From CATQHS01 sp965203375 (GTDB lineage: Bacteria; Actinomycetota; Acidimicrobiia; Acidimicrobiales; Aldehydirespiratoraceae), in assembly GCA_965203375.1 (NCBI GenBank), contig OZ241886.1, forward strand, positions 558,001 through 622,000: 64,000 bases of DNA, read 5' to 3'. The notes under the pieces were generated by a model. The model was not told where the DNA came from. It did no database searches and worked only from the letters and a program-made list of their open reading frames with translations. Of the stretch, positions 51,254 to 60,546 are shown piece by piece. The translations under genes and the position numbers were made by a program. The first letter of the stretch is position 1. Each line of letters begins with the position of its first letter.

Positions 51254-52921
51254 CTACACCGACCGATGACGCGGCGCGTTTGCCTGGGTCTCGCGGTCGT
51301 GGGTTGCGGCGGTGACGCCTCGCTCCCGGAGCTTCACCTTCTGGACCCGCTCTGAGGGCGTCTTGGGGAGCTCTTCGACGATTTCGATGAACCGGGGCAC
51401 GGCGAAGGAGGGCATGCGGGTCTCGGCCCAGGCCCACAGCTCGGCCGGGTCGATGGGCGCCGAGGCGACCAGCCAGGCCATCACCTCGTCCTCGCCGGCC
51501 TCTATGTCGGCCTTGACCGCCACCACCGCGCACTCGGCCACGTCCGGGTGGCCGAGGAGGGCCTGCTCCACCTCGTAAGAGGAGATGTTCTCGCCCCGGC
51601 GGCGCAGCGCATCCTTGAGGCGGTCCACGAAGTAGTACCAGCCCTGCGCGTCGCGGCGCAGGCCGTCGCCGGTGTGGAACCAGAGGTTGCGCCAAGCCTC
51701 GGCCGTCTTGTCCGCCATGGCGTAGTAGCCCATCGAGCAGGTCCACGGGACCTTGGGCCTGATGGCCAGCTCCCCGAGCTCGCCCACGCCCACCTCCTCG
51801 TCGGTCTCGGGGTCCACCAGCCGCACGTCGAACCAGTCCTCGGCGGCCAGCCCGGCCGCGCCGGGGGGGCGGTCCTCGCCGTAGGGCGACAGGATCGGCA
51901 TGGAGGTCTCGGTGAGGCCGAACACCTCCACGAAGGCCTCGACCCCGAAGCGGGCTTTGAACTCGGCCAGGATCGAGTGGGCGGTGGGGGCGGCGAAGAT
52001 GCAGCGCAGGTTGTTGTCGGCGTCGTCGGGGCGGGCCGGCTGCTTGAAGACGAAGTCCATCATCACGCCCACGAAGTTGGTGACCGTCGCCCCCGAGGCC
52101 CGGACCTGGTCGATCCAGCGGCTGGCCGAGAACCGGCTGTGGAGCACGAAGCGGGCCCCGGCCACCAGAGCCGGGTAGGCGGCCAGGAACTGGGCGTTGC
52201 CGTGGAACAGCGGCGTCGTCACCATGTAGGCGTCGTTGTCGGTGAGGCGGGTCAGCGACACGCACTCGTCGGCGAAGAAGTACATCTGGGCCTGGGGCAT
52301 CATCACCCCCTTGGACGGCCCGGTCGTCCCTGACGTGAAGAAGATCGACGCCAGGTCGCGGGGCGAGACCTCGGCGAACTCGCCCGGCGGCGGCGCTTCG
52401 AGGGCGTCCCACGGCTCGGCAGCAAAGCCGGCGGCCCCCAGCGCGGCGATGCCCTCGTCGGCCTCGGGGCCGGCCACCCAGAACCGCTCGATGGTGGAGC
52501 AGGCCGGCTTCGACTCGACGAAGCGCTCGGCGTAGGCCCCGTCGATCACCGCCAGCTTGGGCTTCACCGTCGAGGTCTGGTGCTCCAGGAACTGGCCCCG
52601 GTAGGCGGTGTTGATCGGCACCTCCACCATCCCGGCCGCGGCCGAGCCCAGCCAGGTGCGGATGAACATCGAGGAGTTGGGGAGCATCACCAGCAGCCGG
52701 TCCCCGGCGGCGCCGCCGGCTGCGGCCAGCGCGGCCGCCACCCGGCCCGCGGCCTCGTGGATCTCCTGATAGGTCCAGGTGCGGCCCTCCTCGGGGCAGT
52801 CGAGATAGACGGCGCCGCCGTGGGTGGCGGCCCGGTGCCGCAGCACATGGGGCGTCGTCCACATCCCCCGGTCGGAGAAGGTGGGACGGATATCCCGGTA
52901 GGTCCTTGCCGTCACTGCCAT
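51254..52921 (-). CDS. AMP-forming acyl-CoA synthetase/ligase
   Basis: A 555-residue ANL-superfamily ligase that adenylates a carboxylic acid and transfers it to CoA. The P-loop SIFFTSGTTGPSKGVMMPQ, VEVFGLTETSMPI, the WFHTGDGLRRDAQGWYYFVD hinge and DALRRRGENISSYEVE are clear; the catalytic lysine region PKTPSERVQKVKLRERG is present. Substrate unknown. The genes for EtfBA, acyl-CoA dehydrogenase and SDR nearby suggest an acyl-CoA degradation set. Confidence 0.93.
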   Translation of the reverse strand: MAVTARTYRDIRPTFSDRGMWTTPHVLRHRAATHGGAVYLDCPEEGRTWTYQEIHEAAGRVAAALAAAGGAAGDRLLVMLPNSSMFIRTWLGSAAAGMVEVPINTAYRGQFLEHQTSTVKPKLAVIDGAYAERFVESKPACSTIERFWVAGPEADEGIAALGAAGFAAEPWDALEAPPPGEFAEVSPRDLASIFFTSGTTGPSKGVMMPQAQMYFFADECVSLTRLTDNDAYMVTTPLFHGNAQFLAAYPALVAGARFVLHSRFSASRWIDQVRASGATVTNFVGVMMDFVFKQPARPDDADNNLRCIFAAPTAHSILAEFKARFGVEAFVEVFGLTETSMPILSPYGEDRPPGAAGLAAEDWFDVRLVDPETDEEVGVGELGELAIRPKVPWTCSMGYYAMADKTAEAWRNLWFHTGDGLRRDAQGWYYFVDRLKDALRRRGENISSYEVEQALLGHPDVAECAVVAVKADIEAGEDEVMAWLVASAPIDPAELWAWAETRMPSFAVPRFIEIVEELPKTPSERVQKVKLRERGVTAATHDRETQANAPRHRSV

Positions 52922-52970
52922 TCCACCGAAAGCCGCCCTCTGCTCCCGCCGGTCGTCTGAGGGAGTTCCT

Positions 52971-52976
52971 TAGAAT
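52971..52976 (+). promoter_or_regulatory. Leaderless-type -10 box (acyl-CoA dehydrogenase)
   Basis: TAGAAT lies nine bases before ATG 52986. Confidence 0.4.
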
Positions 52977-52985
52977 AAATCACCG

Positions 52986-54125
52986 ATGCCCTATGACCTG
53001 ACCGACTTGCCGGAGAGCCATCGGGCGGTGGTGGGCGAGGCCCGGGCGCTGGCCGAGGCGGTCGAGGCGGTGGCGGCGGAGGCCGATGAGCGCTCGGCGC
53101 CGCATCCGGCGGTGGTCGAGGCGCTGAGGGCCAGCGCGCTGGGGGAGCTGATGGTTCCCGCCGCCCACGGCGGCCGGTTCGAGCGGGTCGACCCGCTGGC
53201 GGTCTGCCTGGCCCGGGAGGCGCTGATGAAGGCCTCCGCCCACCTCGACGCCCTGTTCGCGCTTCAGGGGATCGGCAGCTACGCCATCGCCCGGGCCGGC
53301 ACCGACGAGCAGCGGGCCCGGTGGCTGCCCCGGGTGGCGAGCTGCGAGGCGTTCGCCGCGCTGGCGCTGACCGAGCCGGTGGCGGGCTCCGACCTCAAGG
53401 GCATCACCACCACCATGGCCGAGCGGGGCGGCGAGCTGGTGATCGACGGGGCCAAGTCGTTCATCTCCAACGGCGGGTTCGCCGCCTTCTACACCACCAT
53501 GGTCAAGGAGGGCGACGGCTACTCGCTGGTGCTGGTCCCCGCCGACGCCGACGGCCTCGCCGCCTCGCCCTCGCCGGAGATCATCGCCCCCCACGTGCTG
53601 GGCGACCTGACCTTCGACGGCGTCGTGCTGCCCGCATCGGCCCGGCTGGGCGAGCCCGGCGCCGCCTTCGGGCATGTGCTGGCCACCCTGGCCGTGTTCC
53701 GGGTCTCGGTGGCGGGCGCGGCGGTGGGGCTCATGGAGGGGGCGCTGGAAGAGGCGGTCCGCCACACCCGCGGGCGCGAGCAGTTCGGGCGCCCGCTGGC
53801 CCGCCACGGCCCGGTGGCGGCCATGCTGGCCGACTCGTGGGCCGACCTGGAGTCGGCCCGGCTGCTCACCTACCAGACCGCGGCTCTGGCCGCGGCGGAC
53901 CCGGCCGCGGCGCTGGACCGCAGCTCTCTGGCCAAGCTGCACGCCACCGAGGCCGCGGGGCGGGTGGTGGACCGGTGCGTGCAGTGCATGGGCCGCTGGG
54001 GCCTGATCCGGGGCTCCAAGATTGAGAAGTACTACCGCCAGGCCCGGCCGATGCGGGTGTACGAGGGTGCGTCGGAGGTGCTGAAGCTGGGCATAGCGGC
54101 CCGGCTCGCCCGGGAGGTCGACTGA
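52986..54125 (+). CDS. Acyl-CoA dehydrogenase
   Basis: A 379-residue FAD-dependent dehydrogenase. FAALALTEPVAGSDLKGITT is the FAD/substrate signature, followed by VIDGAKSFISNGGFA, RGREQFGRPLARHGPV and the C-terminal YYRQARPMRVYEGASEVLKL, in which the YEG glutamate is the usual catalytic base position. It passes electrons to ETF. The last 20 codons are duplicated just downstream. Confidence 0.94.
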   Translation: MPYDLTDLPESHRAVVGEARALAEAVEAVAAEADERSAPHPAVVEALRASALGELMVPAAHGGRFERVDPLAVCLAREALMKASAHLDALFALQGIGSYAIARAGTDEQRARWLPRVASCEAFAALALTEPVAGSDLKGITTTMAERGGELVIDGAKSFISNGGFAAFYTTMVKEGDGYSLVLVPADADGLAASPSPEIIAPHVLGDLTFDGVVLPASARLGEPGAAFGHVLATLAVFRVSVAGAAVGLMEGALEEAVRHTRGREQFGRPLARHGPVAAMLADSWADLESARLLTYQTAALAAADPAAALDRSSLAKLHATEAAGRVVDRCVQCMGRWGLIRGSKIEKYYRQARPMRVYEGASEVLKLGIAARLAREVD

Positions 54126-54193
54126 TGGTCGAGGGCGCATCGAAGGTGCTGAGGCTCCGGGTTGCGGCCCGGCTCGCCCGGGAGGTCGACTGA
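54125..54193 (+). pseudogene. Duplicated C-terminal tail of the acyl-CoA dehydrogenase
   Basis: ATG 54125 overlaps the dehydrogenase stop (TGATGG) and opens 22 codons, MVEGASKVLRLRVAARLARE then VD, ending at TGA 54191-54193, which overlaps the next ATG in the same way. The real tail reads EGASEVLKLGIAARLAREVD. The 68-bp period (54063, 54131) copies the stop/start junction as well. Unlikely to be functional alone. Confidence 0.85.
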
Positions 54194-54945
54194 TGGACCT
54201 GGGGATCGGCGGGTTCGGCGCGGTGGTCACCGGGGCCAGCCGCGGCCTGGGCGCGGCCATCGCCCGGTGCCTGGCCGCCGAGGGGGCCAACGTGGTGGCC
54301 GCGGCCCGCACCGCCGACGCGCTGGCCAACTTGGCCGCCGAATGGCCCGACCGGATCGAGCCGGCGCCGTGCGACATGCGCGACACCGACGCGGTGGCCG
54401 CTCTGGCCGATGCCTGCACAGAGAGGTTCGGCCGCCTCGACGCGGTGGTCAACAACGCCGGCATCGCGCCCGCGGGCCGCCTGGTGGACACCGAGTTGTC
54501 GGTGATGGAAGAGACCATCGCCGTGAACGTCGTCGCCCCCGCCGCCCTGGCCCGGGCGGCGGCCCGACACTGGATGGCGGCGGAGAAGCCGGGGTCGGTG
54601 GTCAACATCGCCTCCACCTCCGGGCTCAAGGGCAAAGCGATGCTGTCCGGCTACTCGGCCTCCAAGGGGGCCCTGGTGCGGCTGACCGAGGCGCTGGCCG
54701 CCGAATGGGCCCGCCACCGCATCCGGGTCAACACCATCGCGCCCGGCGCCTTCGAGACCGCCGCCCAGGCCGCCGTCCTCGACGACCCCGACACCCTGGC
54801 GGCCCGGCTGCGCAAGATCCCGGCCCGGCGCATGGGCGCCCCCGCCGAGATCGGCCCCCTGGCCGCCTACCTGGTCTCCCCCCTGTCGGACTTCGTGACC
54901 GGCGCATGCTTCGTCATCGACGGAGGCGAAGTCGTCAAACTCTGA
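54193..54945 (+). CDS. Short-chain dehydrogenase/reductase (SDR)
   Basis: A classical SDR of 250 residues: VVTGASRGLGAAIAR cofactor motif, VVNNAGIAPAG, the catalytic serine in NIASTSGLKG, and YSASKGALV with Tyr and Lys. C-terminal FVTGACFVIDGGEVV is typical. It may act as a 3-hydroxyacyl dehydrogenase with the neighbouring acyl-CoA enzymes, but this is only inferred from context. Confidence 0.92.
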   Translation: MDLGIGGFGAVVTGASRGLGAAIARCLAAEGANVVAAARTADALANLAAEWPDRIEPAPCDMRDTDAVAALADACTERFGRLDAVVNNAGIAPAGRLVDTELSVMEETIAVNVVAPAALARAAARHWMAAEKPGSVVNIASTSGLKGKAMLSGYSASKGALVRLTEALAAEWARHRIRVNTIAPGAFETAAQAAVLDDPDTLAARLRKIPARRMGAPAEIGPLAAYLVSPLSDFVTGACFVIDGGEVVKL

Positions 54946-54953
54946 TTTCCTGG

Positions 54954-55028
54954 TTTTCTGAGCAAAAAATGTTGCTATACGGCAAACGGATGCTCAGAAA
55001 AACTCGGGGGCTTCGGTTTTTCTGAGCA
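54954..55028. other. Three copies of an 11-bp element in alternating orientation, with a hairpin
   Basis: TTTTCTGAGCA (54954-54964), its complement TGCTCAGAAAA (54991-55001) and TTTTCTGAGCA again (55018-55028). The last two extend to a perfect 13-bp inverted repeat (54991-55003 / 55016-55028) with a 12-base loop. It could terminate the SDR transcript or be a protein binding or recombination site ahead of the ATPase gene. Confidence 0.7.
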
Positions 55029-55095
55029 ACGACCCCTCCGGCGCTCCGAGCGACGCCCAAGTTTGAGGAGTCCCGGAAGCTGTCGGGCCAGTCGT

Positions 55096-55161
55096 TCCGA
55101 AACTGTAGGCTGGATCGTCCGGAAACTGTAGGCTGGATCGTCCGGAAACTGTTGGGTAAAC
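55096..55161 (+). repeat. Three 22-23-bp direct repeats upstream of the DUF4143 ATPase
   Basis: TCCGAAACTGTAGGCTGGAT (55096), TCCGGAAACTGTAGGCTGGA (55118) and TCCGGAAACTGTTGGGTAAA (55141). The last overlaps the promoter region, so these may be operator sites. Confidence 0.8.
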
Positions 55162-55176
55162 AGAATAAAAGGTGTT

Positions 55177-55182
55177 TATAAT
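55177..55182 (+). promoter_or_regulatory. Consensus -10 box of the ATPase gene
   Basis: A perfect TATAAT lies seven bases before ATG 55190, implying leaderless transcription; TTGGGT at 55152-55157 is a weak -35. The GTG at 55172 would place the -10 box inside the gene. Confidence 0.65.
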
Positions 55183-55189
55183 TAAATCC

Positions 55190-56461
55190 ATGTCGGAAAC
55201 CCTCACCCCCACTGGCTATCAGCCGCGCGTGACCGAAGCCGCGGTCGCGAGGGCGCTGGCGGCGATGCCCGCCGCGGTGATTGAGGGGCCGAAGGGGTGC
55301 GGCAAGACTTGGACGGGGCGCAGCTTCGCCCGCAGCGAGGTGCTGTTCGACCGAGACGTCAACGCCCGCCGATCAGCGTCGGTGTCGCCCGGCCTCGTTC
55401 TCGAGGGCCTAGAGCCGCGCCTGCTGGACGAGTGGCAGCTCGCGCCGGAGGTCTGGAACCAGGTCCGCCACGCCGGCGACGAAGAGCGCCGCAACGGCCG
55501 GTTCATCCTCACCGGCTCTGCGGCGCCCCCCGACGACATCACCCGCCACTCCGGCGCGGGGCGGATCGCCCGGGTCCGGATGCGGCCCATGTCGCTGGCC
55601 GAGACCGGGGAGTCCACCGGCGAGGTGGGGCTGCGCGATCTTCTGGAAGGGTCGCCGGTGGCGGCGCAGCGCCCGGAAGCGGATTTCAGGGACGTGCTCG
55701 ATGCCCTGTGCCGAGGCGGCTGGCCCCGGCTCCTGGGCCAATCCGTGGCCGACGCCCAGCTCTTCTTGGACAACTACCTCGCCGATCTCTGCCGGACCGA
55801 CGTGTCCTCGGTCGACGGGGTGATGCGCGACCCGGCCGGGGTGGCCAGGCTGATCGCCTCGATCGCCCGCAACATCGCCACCACGGCGTCATTCTCCCGG
55901 CTGGCTGCGGACACCGCGGGCGACCGGCCCCTCAACCGCACCACCGCCACCGAGTATCTGCGGTCCCTCGAGCGGCTCTTCATCGTGGAGGACGCCCCCT
56001 GCTGGCGCTCGCACCTTCGGTCCAGGGCGACGCTGCACAGCTCGCCCAAGCGGCATTTAACCGATCCGTCGCTGGCCGTCGCCGCCCTCGGCACGGGCCC
56101 GGAGCGACTGCTGGCCGACCTTGAGGCCCTGAGGTTCCTGTTCGAGTCGCTGGCCGTGCGCGACCTGCGCATCTACAGCCAGGCCGGCAACGCCGCCGTC
56201 TACCACTATCGCGACAGCGACGAGCTTGAAGTCGACGCCATCGTCGAAGCACGCGACGGGCGCTGGATCGCCGCTGAGATGAAGCTCGGCGGCGAGGAGG
56301 GCATCGAACAGGCCGCCCGGTCGCTGCTGCGGCTCCGCGACAAGGTGGACGCCGACCGCTCGGGCGAACCGTCGAAGCTGCTGATCATCACCGCCGCCGG
56401 ATACGGATACGACCGCCCCGACGGCACCACCGTGGTCCCCCTCACCGCCCTAGGCCCCTGA
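55190..56461 (+). CDS. DUF4143-type AAA ATPase
   Basis: A 423-residue ATPase. Walker A is IEGPKGCGKTWTGRS and Walker B LLDEWQLAPEVW; FILTGSAAPP is sensor 1. The C-terminal DUF4143 domain ends with ELEVDAIVEARDGRWIAAEM followed by KLG, the PD-(D/E)xK-like E...D...ExK arrangement usual for this family. These proteins are common as scattered, mobile-seeming genes and their role is unknown; some have been linked to toxin-antitoxin-like or defence settings. The unusually AT-rich upstream region contains repeats and inverted repeats. Confidence 0.9.
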   Translation: MSETLTPTGYQPRVTEAAVARALAAMPAAVIEGPKGCGKTWTGRSFARSEVLFDRDVNARRSASVSPGLVLEGLEPRLLDEWQLAPEVWNQVRHAGDEERRNGRFILTGSAAPPDDITRHSGAGRIARVRMRPMSLAETGESTGEVGLRDLLEGSPVAAQRPEADFRDVLDALCRGGWPRLLGQSVADAQLFLDNYLADLCRTDVSSVDGVMRDPAGVARLIASIARNIATTASFSRLAADTAGDRPLNRTTATEYLRSLERLFIVEDAPCWRSHLRSRATLHSSPKRHLTDPSLAVAALGTGPERLLADLEALRFLFESLAVRDLRIYSQAGNAAVYHYRDSDELEVDAIVEARDGRWIAAEMKLGGEEGIEQAARSLLRLRDKVDADRSGEPSKLLIITAAGYGYDRPDGTTVVPLTALGP

Positions 56462-56472
56462 GGCGGGGGAGT

Positions 56473-58020
56473 TCAGGCGACACCGGCCAAGGGGTGGCCG
56501 TAGCAGTGCTCTAACAGGGCGGCTTCGGTGATCTGATCGCCGGAGACCTCGCCGACCAGTTCGCCCTCGCGGAGCACGATGACCCGGTGGCAGACCCCCA
56601 CCAGCTCCCCGAACTCCGACGAGATGAACAGGATCGACCGGCCGTCGGCGGCCAGCTTCTCCATGAGCACGTACACCTCTTCCTTGGCCCCCACGTCGAC
56701 GCCGTGGGTGGACTCGTCGAAGATGAACACGTCGGCGCCCGACTCCAGCCATCTCCCCAGGATCAGCTTCTGCTGGTTCCCGCCCGACAGCCAGGCGGCC
56801 GGGACGGCGTCCGAGGCGGTCTTGATGTCGAGCGCTTCGATGGCCCGGGCGGCCGCCTCGCGTTCGAGCGCCGGGGAGGGCAGCGGGAGCGACCGGGCCC
56901 GGCGGTGCTCGCGCAGCGTGCCGATGGTCAGGTTGCGCCGCACCGAGAAGTCCCGGATCAAGCCCTGAGTCCGCCGGTCCTCCGGCAACAGCACGATGCC
57001 CGCGTCGAGGCCGTGGCGGGGATCGGTGATGTGGCGCTCCACCCCGCGGACCTCGATGCGCCCGCCGCTGCGGCGGTCGGCGCCGAACACCGCCCGGACC
57101 AGCTCGGTCCGGCCCGCCCCGACCAGCCCGGCGATCCCCAGGATCTCGCCCTCCCGGACCTCGAACGACACGTCGCGGACCTTGTCGGGCACCGACAGGC
57201 CTGTGACCCGCAGCGTGGTCTCGGTGTCGGGCGGCCCCCCGATCCCGCGCCGGGCCCGGCGCTCCTGGGCGGTGGCGCTGGCGTCGGCGCCGGTGATCTC
57301 AGAGATCACGGTCCGCACATCGACGTCGGCCACCGGGTGGTCGGCCACCACCGCGCCGTCCCGCATGACCGTCACCCGGTCGGCCAGCTCGAAGATCTCC
57401 TCGAGCCGGTGGGAGACGTACACGACGCTGACCCCCCCGGCGGCCAGATACTTCAGCACCGTGAACAGGTGGTTGATCTCGGCGTCGGTCAGCGAGGCGC
57501 TGGGCTCGTCGAGCACCATCAGCCGGGCCTCGGCCACCAGGGCCCGGGCGATCATGGCCAGCCGCTGCTGGGCGACCGGGAGCGACCCGATCGGGGCCCG
57601 CGGGTCGATGCCCCCTCCGAGGCGCTCGAGGACCTCGGCCGCTTTGGCGTGCATCTTGGCGAAGTCGATGAACAGGCCGGCCCGCCGCGGATACCCCAGC
57701 CCGAGCTCGACGTTCTCGGCCACCGACAGCTCCGGCACCACCGAGAGCTCCTGATGCACGAACGACATGCCCAGGGTGGTCGCCTCGTGCGGGTGGTGGA
57801 CGGCGATGGGGGCGCCGTCCATGAGGATCTCGCCCTCGTCGGGGCGGCTGGCCCCGGCCAGGATCTTGATCACGCTGCTCTTGCCGGCCCCGTTCTTGCC
57901 GACCAGGCCCATGATCTCGCCCTCGTTGAACCGCAGGGACACGTGGTCCACTGCCCGGACCCCCGGGTAGTCCTTGACCAGCCCCCGGGTCTCCAGGAAA
58001 GCCGCCGGGCCGCTCGTCAC
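56473..58020 (-). CDS. Sugar ABC transporter, double ATP-binding protein (RbsA/MglA type)
   Basis: A 515-residue protein with two ATPase domains in one chain, as in CUT2 importers. The first has MGLVGKNGAGKSSVIKILAG, a LPVAQQRLAMIARAL signature and VLDEPSASLTD; the second has GIAGLVGAGRTELVRAVFGA (degenerate Walker A), LSGGNQQKLILGRWL and FIFDESTHGVDV. Transport of a monosaccharide or similar polyol is the family role. Last gene of a minus-strand run with the permease and binding protein. Confidence 0.95.
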   Translation of the reverse strand: MTSGPAAFLETRGLVKDYPGVRAVDHVSLRFNEGEIMGLVGKNGAGKSSVIKILAGASRPDEGEILMDGAPIAVHHPHEATTLGMSFVHQELSVVPELSVAENVELGLGYPRRAGLFIDFAKMHAKAAEVLERLGGGIDPRAPIGSLPVAQQRLAMIARALVAEARLMVLDEPSASLTDAEINHLFTVLKYLAAGGVSVVYVSHRLEEIFELADRVTVMRDGAVVADHPVADVDVRTVISEITGADASATAQERRARRGIGGPPDTETTLRVTGLSVPDKVRDVSFEVREGEILGIAGLVGAGRTELVRAVFGADRRSGGRIEVRGVERHITDPRHGLDAGIVLLPEDRRTQGLIRDFSVRRNLTIGTLREHRRARSLPLPSPALEREAAARAIEALDIKTASDAVPAAWLSGGNQQKLILGRWLESGADVFIFDESTHGVDVGAKEEVYVLMEKLAADGRSILFISSEFGELVGVCHRVIVLREGELVGEVSGDQITEAALLEHCYGHPLAGVA

Positions 58021-58087
58021 CGCCTGGGCCTCACCGCTTGCGCTCCGCCGCTTGCGCCTCCTGCGGCCCGCGCCTCATCGCTTTCGC

Positions 58088-59059
58088 TCACCGCTTGCGC
58101 CCCACGAGCTGGCTGAGCAGCACGCCGAACACCAGGATGGCCCCCTTGGAGACGTTGATCCACGAGTTGTCGATCTGCTGGAGCAGCAGGCCCACCTCGA
58201 CGACCCGCAGGAACAGCACGCCGAGGAGCGTCCCCGGGAGGTTGAACTGGCCGGGCCGGAACACCGCGGCGCCGAGGAAGACGGCGGCGTAGGCGTCGAG
58301 CAGGAAGGGCGGGCCGATGTTGGAGCGGGTGCCGCCGATGTTGGCGGTCAACAGCACGGCCACGATGGTGGCGGCGAGGGCCACGATGACGAAGCCGACG
58401 GTGCGGATCCGCTGGACGGGGATCCCAGCCAGCCGGGCCGCCTCGCGGTTGCCCCCGATGGCGTACATGTAACGGCCCAGCTCGGTCCGGTCCAGCATCA
58501 GCCAGACGAGCAGCGCGAACGCCACCGCGATGAACACGGGGGCCCGCAGCTCCCAGAGCAGCTCGGCCTTGCCGAGGTCGAGGTAGAACTGCTCCTCCAC
58601 CCCGGTGATCGACCGGTTGTCGGTCCACAGCGCCTCGAAGCCGAACAGGATGGTCCCCGCCGCCAGGGTGATGACGAACGACGAGGCGCCGAGATAGGCG
58701 ATCAGCGCGCCGTTGACCAGCCCGACGGCCACCGCCATGACCAGGACGGCCACCAGGGCCACCAGCCACCCCTGCTCGTGGTTGACCATCAGCGCCACCG
58801 CCGCGCCGGCCGCCAGCCCGACCATGCTCCCGAAGGACAGGTCGAAGTCGCCCATGGCCAGCACGACGGTCAGCCCCGAGGCCAGGATCAGCAGCGGCGT
58901 GAAGCCGCCGGTGGACAGAATGGTCCGCCGGATGTTGTCGGCGGTGAGGAAGGCGTCCCAGTTGAGGGCCTTGAAGAAGGCGACGAGGCCGGCGAAGACG
59001 ATCAGCAGGCCGTAGCGCCCGACGACATCGCGGGCCCGGCCGGCGGCTATGGCCGTCAT
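58088..59059 (-). CDS. Sugar ABC transporter permease (RbsC type)
   Basis: A 323-residue permease with about nine to ten membrane helices. LILASGLTVVLAMGDFDLSF is the CUT2 permease signature, with GRYMYAIGGNREAARLAGIP as the ATPase-contact loop. The C-terminal tail ends in GRKR. The 67-base gap to the ATPase gene contains several GCGCAAGCGG repeats. Confidence 0.93.
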   Translation of the reverse strand: MTAIAAGRARDVVGRYGLLIVFAGLVAFFKALNWDAFLTADNIRRTILSTGGFTPLLILASGLTVVLAMGDFDLSFGSMVGLAAGAAVALMVNHEQGWLVALVAVLVMAVAVGLVNGALIAYLGASSFVITLAAGTILFGFEALWTDNRSITGVEEQFYLDLGKAELLWELRAPVFIAVAFALLVWLMLDRTELGRYMYAIGGNREAARLAGIPVQRIRTVGFVIVALAATIVAVLLTANIGGTRSNIGPPFLLDAYAAVFLGAAVFRPGQFNLPGTLLGVLFLRVVEVGLLLQQIDNSWINVSKGAILVFGVLLSQLVGRKR

Positions 59060-59069
59060 CCGGTCACTC

Positions 59070-59150
59070 CCGACCGCTCATTGGGCGACGCCCGCGGGGG
59101 CCGACCGCTCATGGGGCGACGCTCGCGGGGCCGACCGCTCGCCGGCGGCG
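59070..59150 (-). repeat. About 30-bp unit repeated three times between permease and binding-protein genes
   Basis: CCGACCGCTCATTGGGCGAC (59070), CCGACCGCTCATGGGGCGAC (59101) and CCGACCGCTCGCCGG (59131). Confidence 0.8.
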
Positions 59151-59220
59151 CGCCCCGGCCCGGGATCGGGCCCGGGCCGGGGCGTCATCGCCGGTCTCTG
59201 AGATCAGCCGGTGCCGGCGA

Positions 59221-60438
59221 TCAGTTGAGGTTGAACTCCTCGGCCCACTTCTGCCGGAAGAACTCCCGGAAAGTGGCCGCCGACGCGTCCGGCGGGGTCA
59301 GATACGGGCCCTCGCCGGCCACGCAGTCGTCGTTGGCCTGATCGGCGGTCACGACGAACGGCTGCGAGAACTGGAGCTCGTTGCCGTCGGCGTCGGTGTA
59401 GGCGGGCCGCAGATCGGAGCTGAACGGCTTGTCGAAGGCGAAGAACGACGCGATCTGGTCGACCGCCACCCAACTGCTCCACTCCAGGTTCTCCTCGACG
59501 GTCACGTCGACCGCGCCGTCGGCCATCAGATTCTGGGTGGCGCAGTGGGCGTAGAAGGTGGCCAGGACGGGGCCGTCGTCTCCGAAGTCGGCGATGACGG
59601 GCCCGGCGCCGATGGCCGACGCGTCGAACGACGCCCACACGACCGCGGTGTCGGGCGACGCGGTGAGATGCGTGCTCACCGCGTCGGCAGCGGTGCCGAC
59701 CGGGTCGGCGAAGTCGACGTCGACGATGTTGGAGATGTTGAACCCGGTCCCCTCGATGACCTGGGCCAGCGACTCCTCGCGGGCGCCGCCCCAGGCGGTG
59801 AACGCCACGGAGCTGACGAAGATGTCGCCTTCACCCACGTTGTCGACGATCCATTGGGCCAGCACCCGGCCGAGCTCGCCGTCGTCGGGGTTGTAGGAGC
59901 CCGCGTACTTGTCGTAGAAGCTCTGCGTCCCGCCGGTGTTGACGAACGGGATCCCCTCTTCGATGGCCCGGTCGAGCTGGTCGACGATGACCTCGACGGT
60001 GGTGCCGTTGGTCATGATGGCGTCGACGCCCTGGTCCATCAGCGAGTCGGCGCAGGTCTGCATCTGGTCGGGAACGCCCTCGGCGTCGCAGTAGACCCAC
60101 TCCCAGCCGAGGACGTCCGCGGCGGCCTTGGCGGATTGGGCGAGGCGCTGGGCCCCCTCCACCGCGCCGACGACGTCGAGGTATCCGATGGTGATGGCCG
60201 GCGGATCGACCCGGGTGTCGGCGGGAGCGGCGGGCTCGTCGTCGTCCGGCGGGGCGGGGGCGGCGGTGGTAGTCGGGGTGTCCTCTGCCGGCTCGTCGTC
60301 GTCCGGCGGGGCGGGGGCGGCGGTAGTGGCCGGGGTGTCGGCGGGGGCGGCGGGCTCGTCGTCATCGCCGCCGCAGGCGGATGCGATCAACGCGAACGCG
60401 AACAATGTCGCCAGGATTCGCCCAACTTTGGTTTTCAT
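59221..60438 (-). CDS. Sugar ABC transporter substrate-binding lipoprotein
   Basis: A 405-residue binding protein of the RbsB/periplasmic-binding superfamily. The signal peptide ILATLFAFALIASAC ends in a lipobox-type Cys, followed by an acidic/Pro/Thr linker containing PAPPDDDEP twice (a 60-bp-scale DNA repeat). The fold begins ITIGYLDVVGAVEGAQRLA and has DSLMDQGVDAIMTNGTTVEV and AIEEGIPFVNTGG. AAGGGAG lies just before ATG 60438. Ligand unknown. Confidence 0.9.
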   Translation of the reverse strand: MKTKVGRILATLFAFALIASACGGDDDEPAAPADTPATTAAPAPPDDDEPAEDTPTTTAAPAPPDDDEPAAPADTRVDPPAITIGYLDVVGAVEGAQRLAQSAKAAADVLGWEWVYCDAEGVPDQMQTCADSLMDQGVDAIMTNGTTVEVIVDQLDRAIEEGIPFVNTGGTQSFYDKYAGSYNPDDGELGRVLAQWIVDNVGEGDIFVSSVAFTAWGGAREESLAQVIEGTGFNISNIVDVDFADPVGTAADAVSTHLTASPDTAVVWASFDASAIGAGPVIADFGDDGPVLATFYAHCATQNLMADGAVDVTVEENLEWSSWVAVDQIASFFAFDKPFSSDLRPAYTDADGNELQFSQPFVVTADQANDDCVAGEGPYLTPPDASAATFREFFRQKWAEEFNLN

Positions 60439-60546
60439 TTTGCTCCCTTCGCGGGTTGCTTTGGGTTTAGGCGGAGTCGCCTTTTGGATTTGTCGGCGGA
60501 AAACGCTAACGCCGAAGATCGGAGATTGAATATCGCTGTTCGGCGG

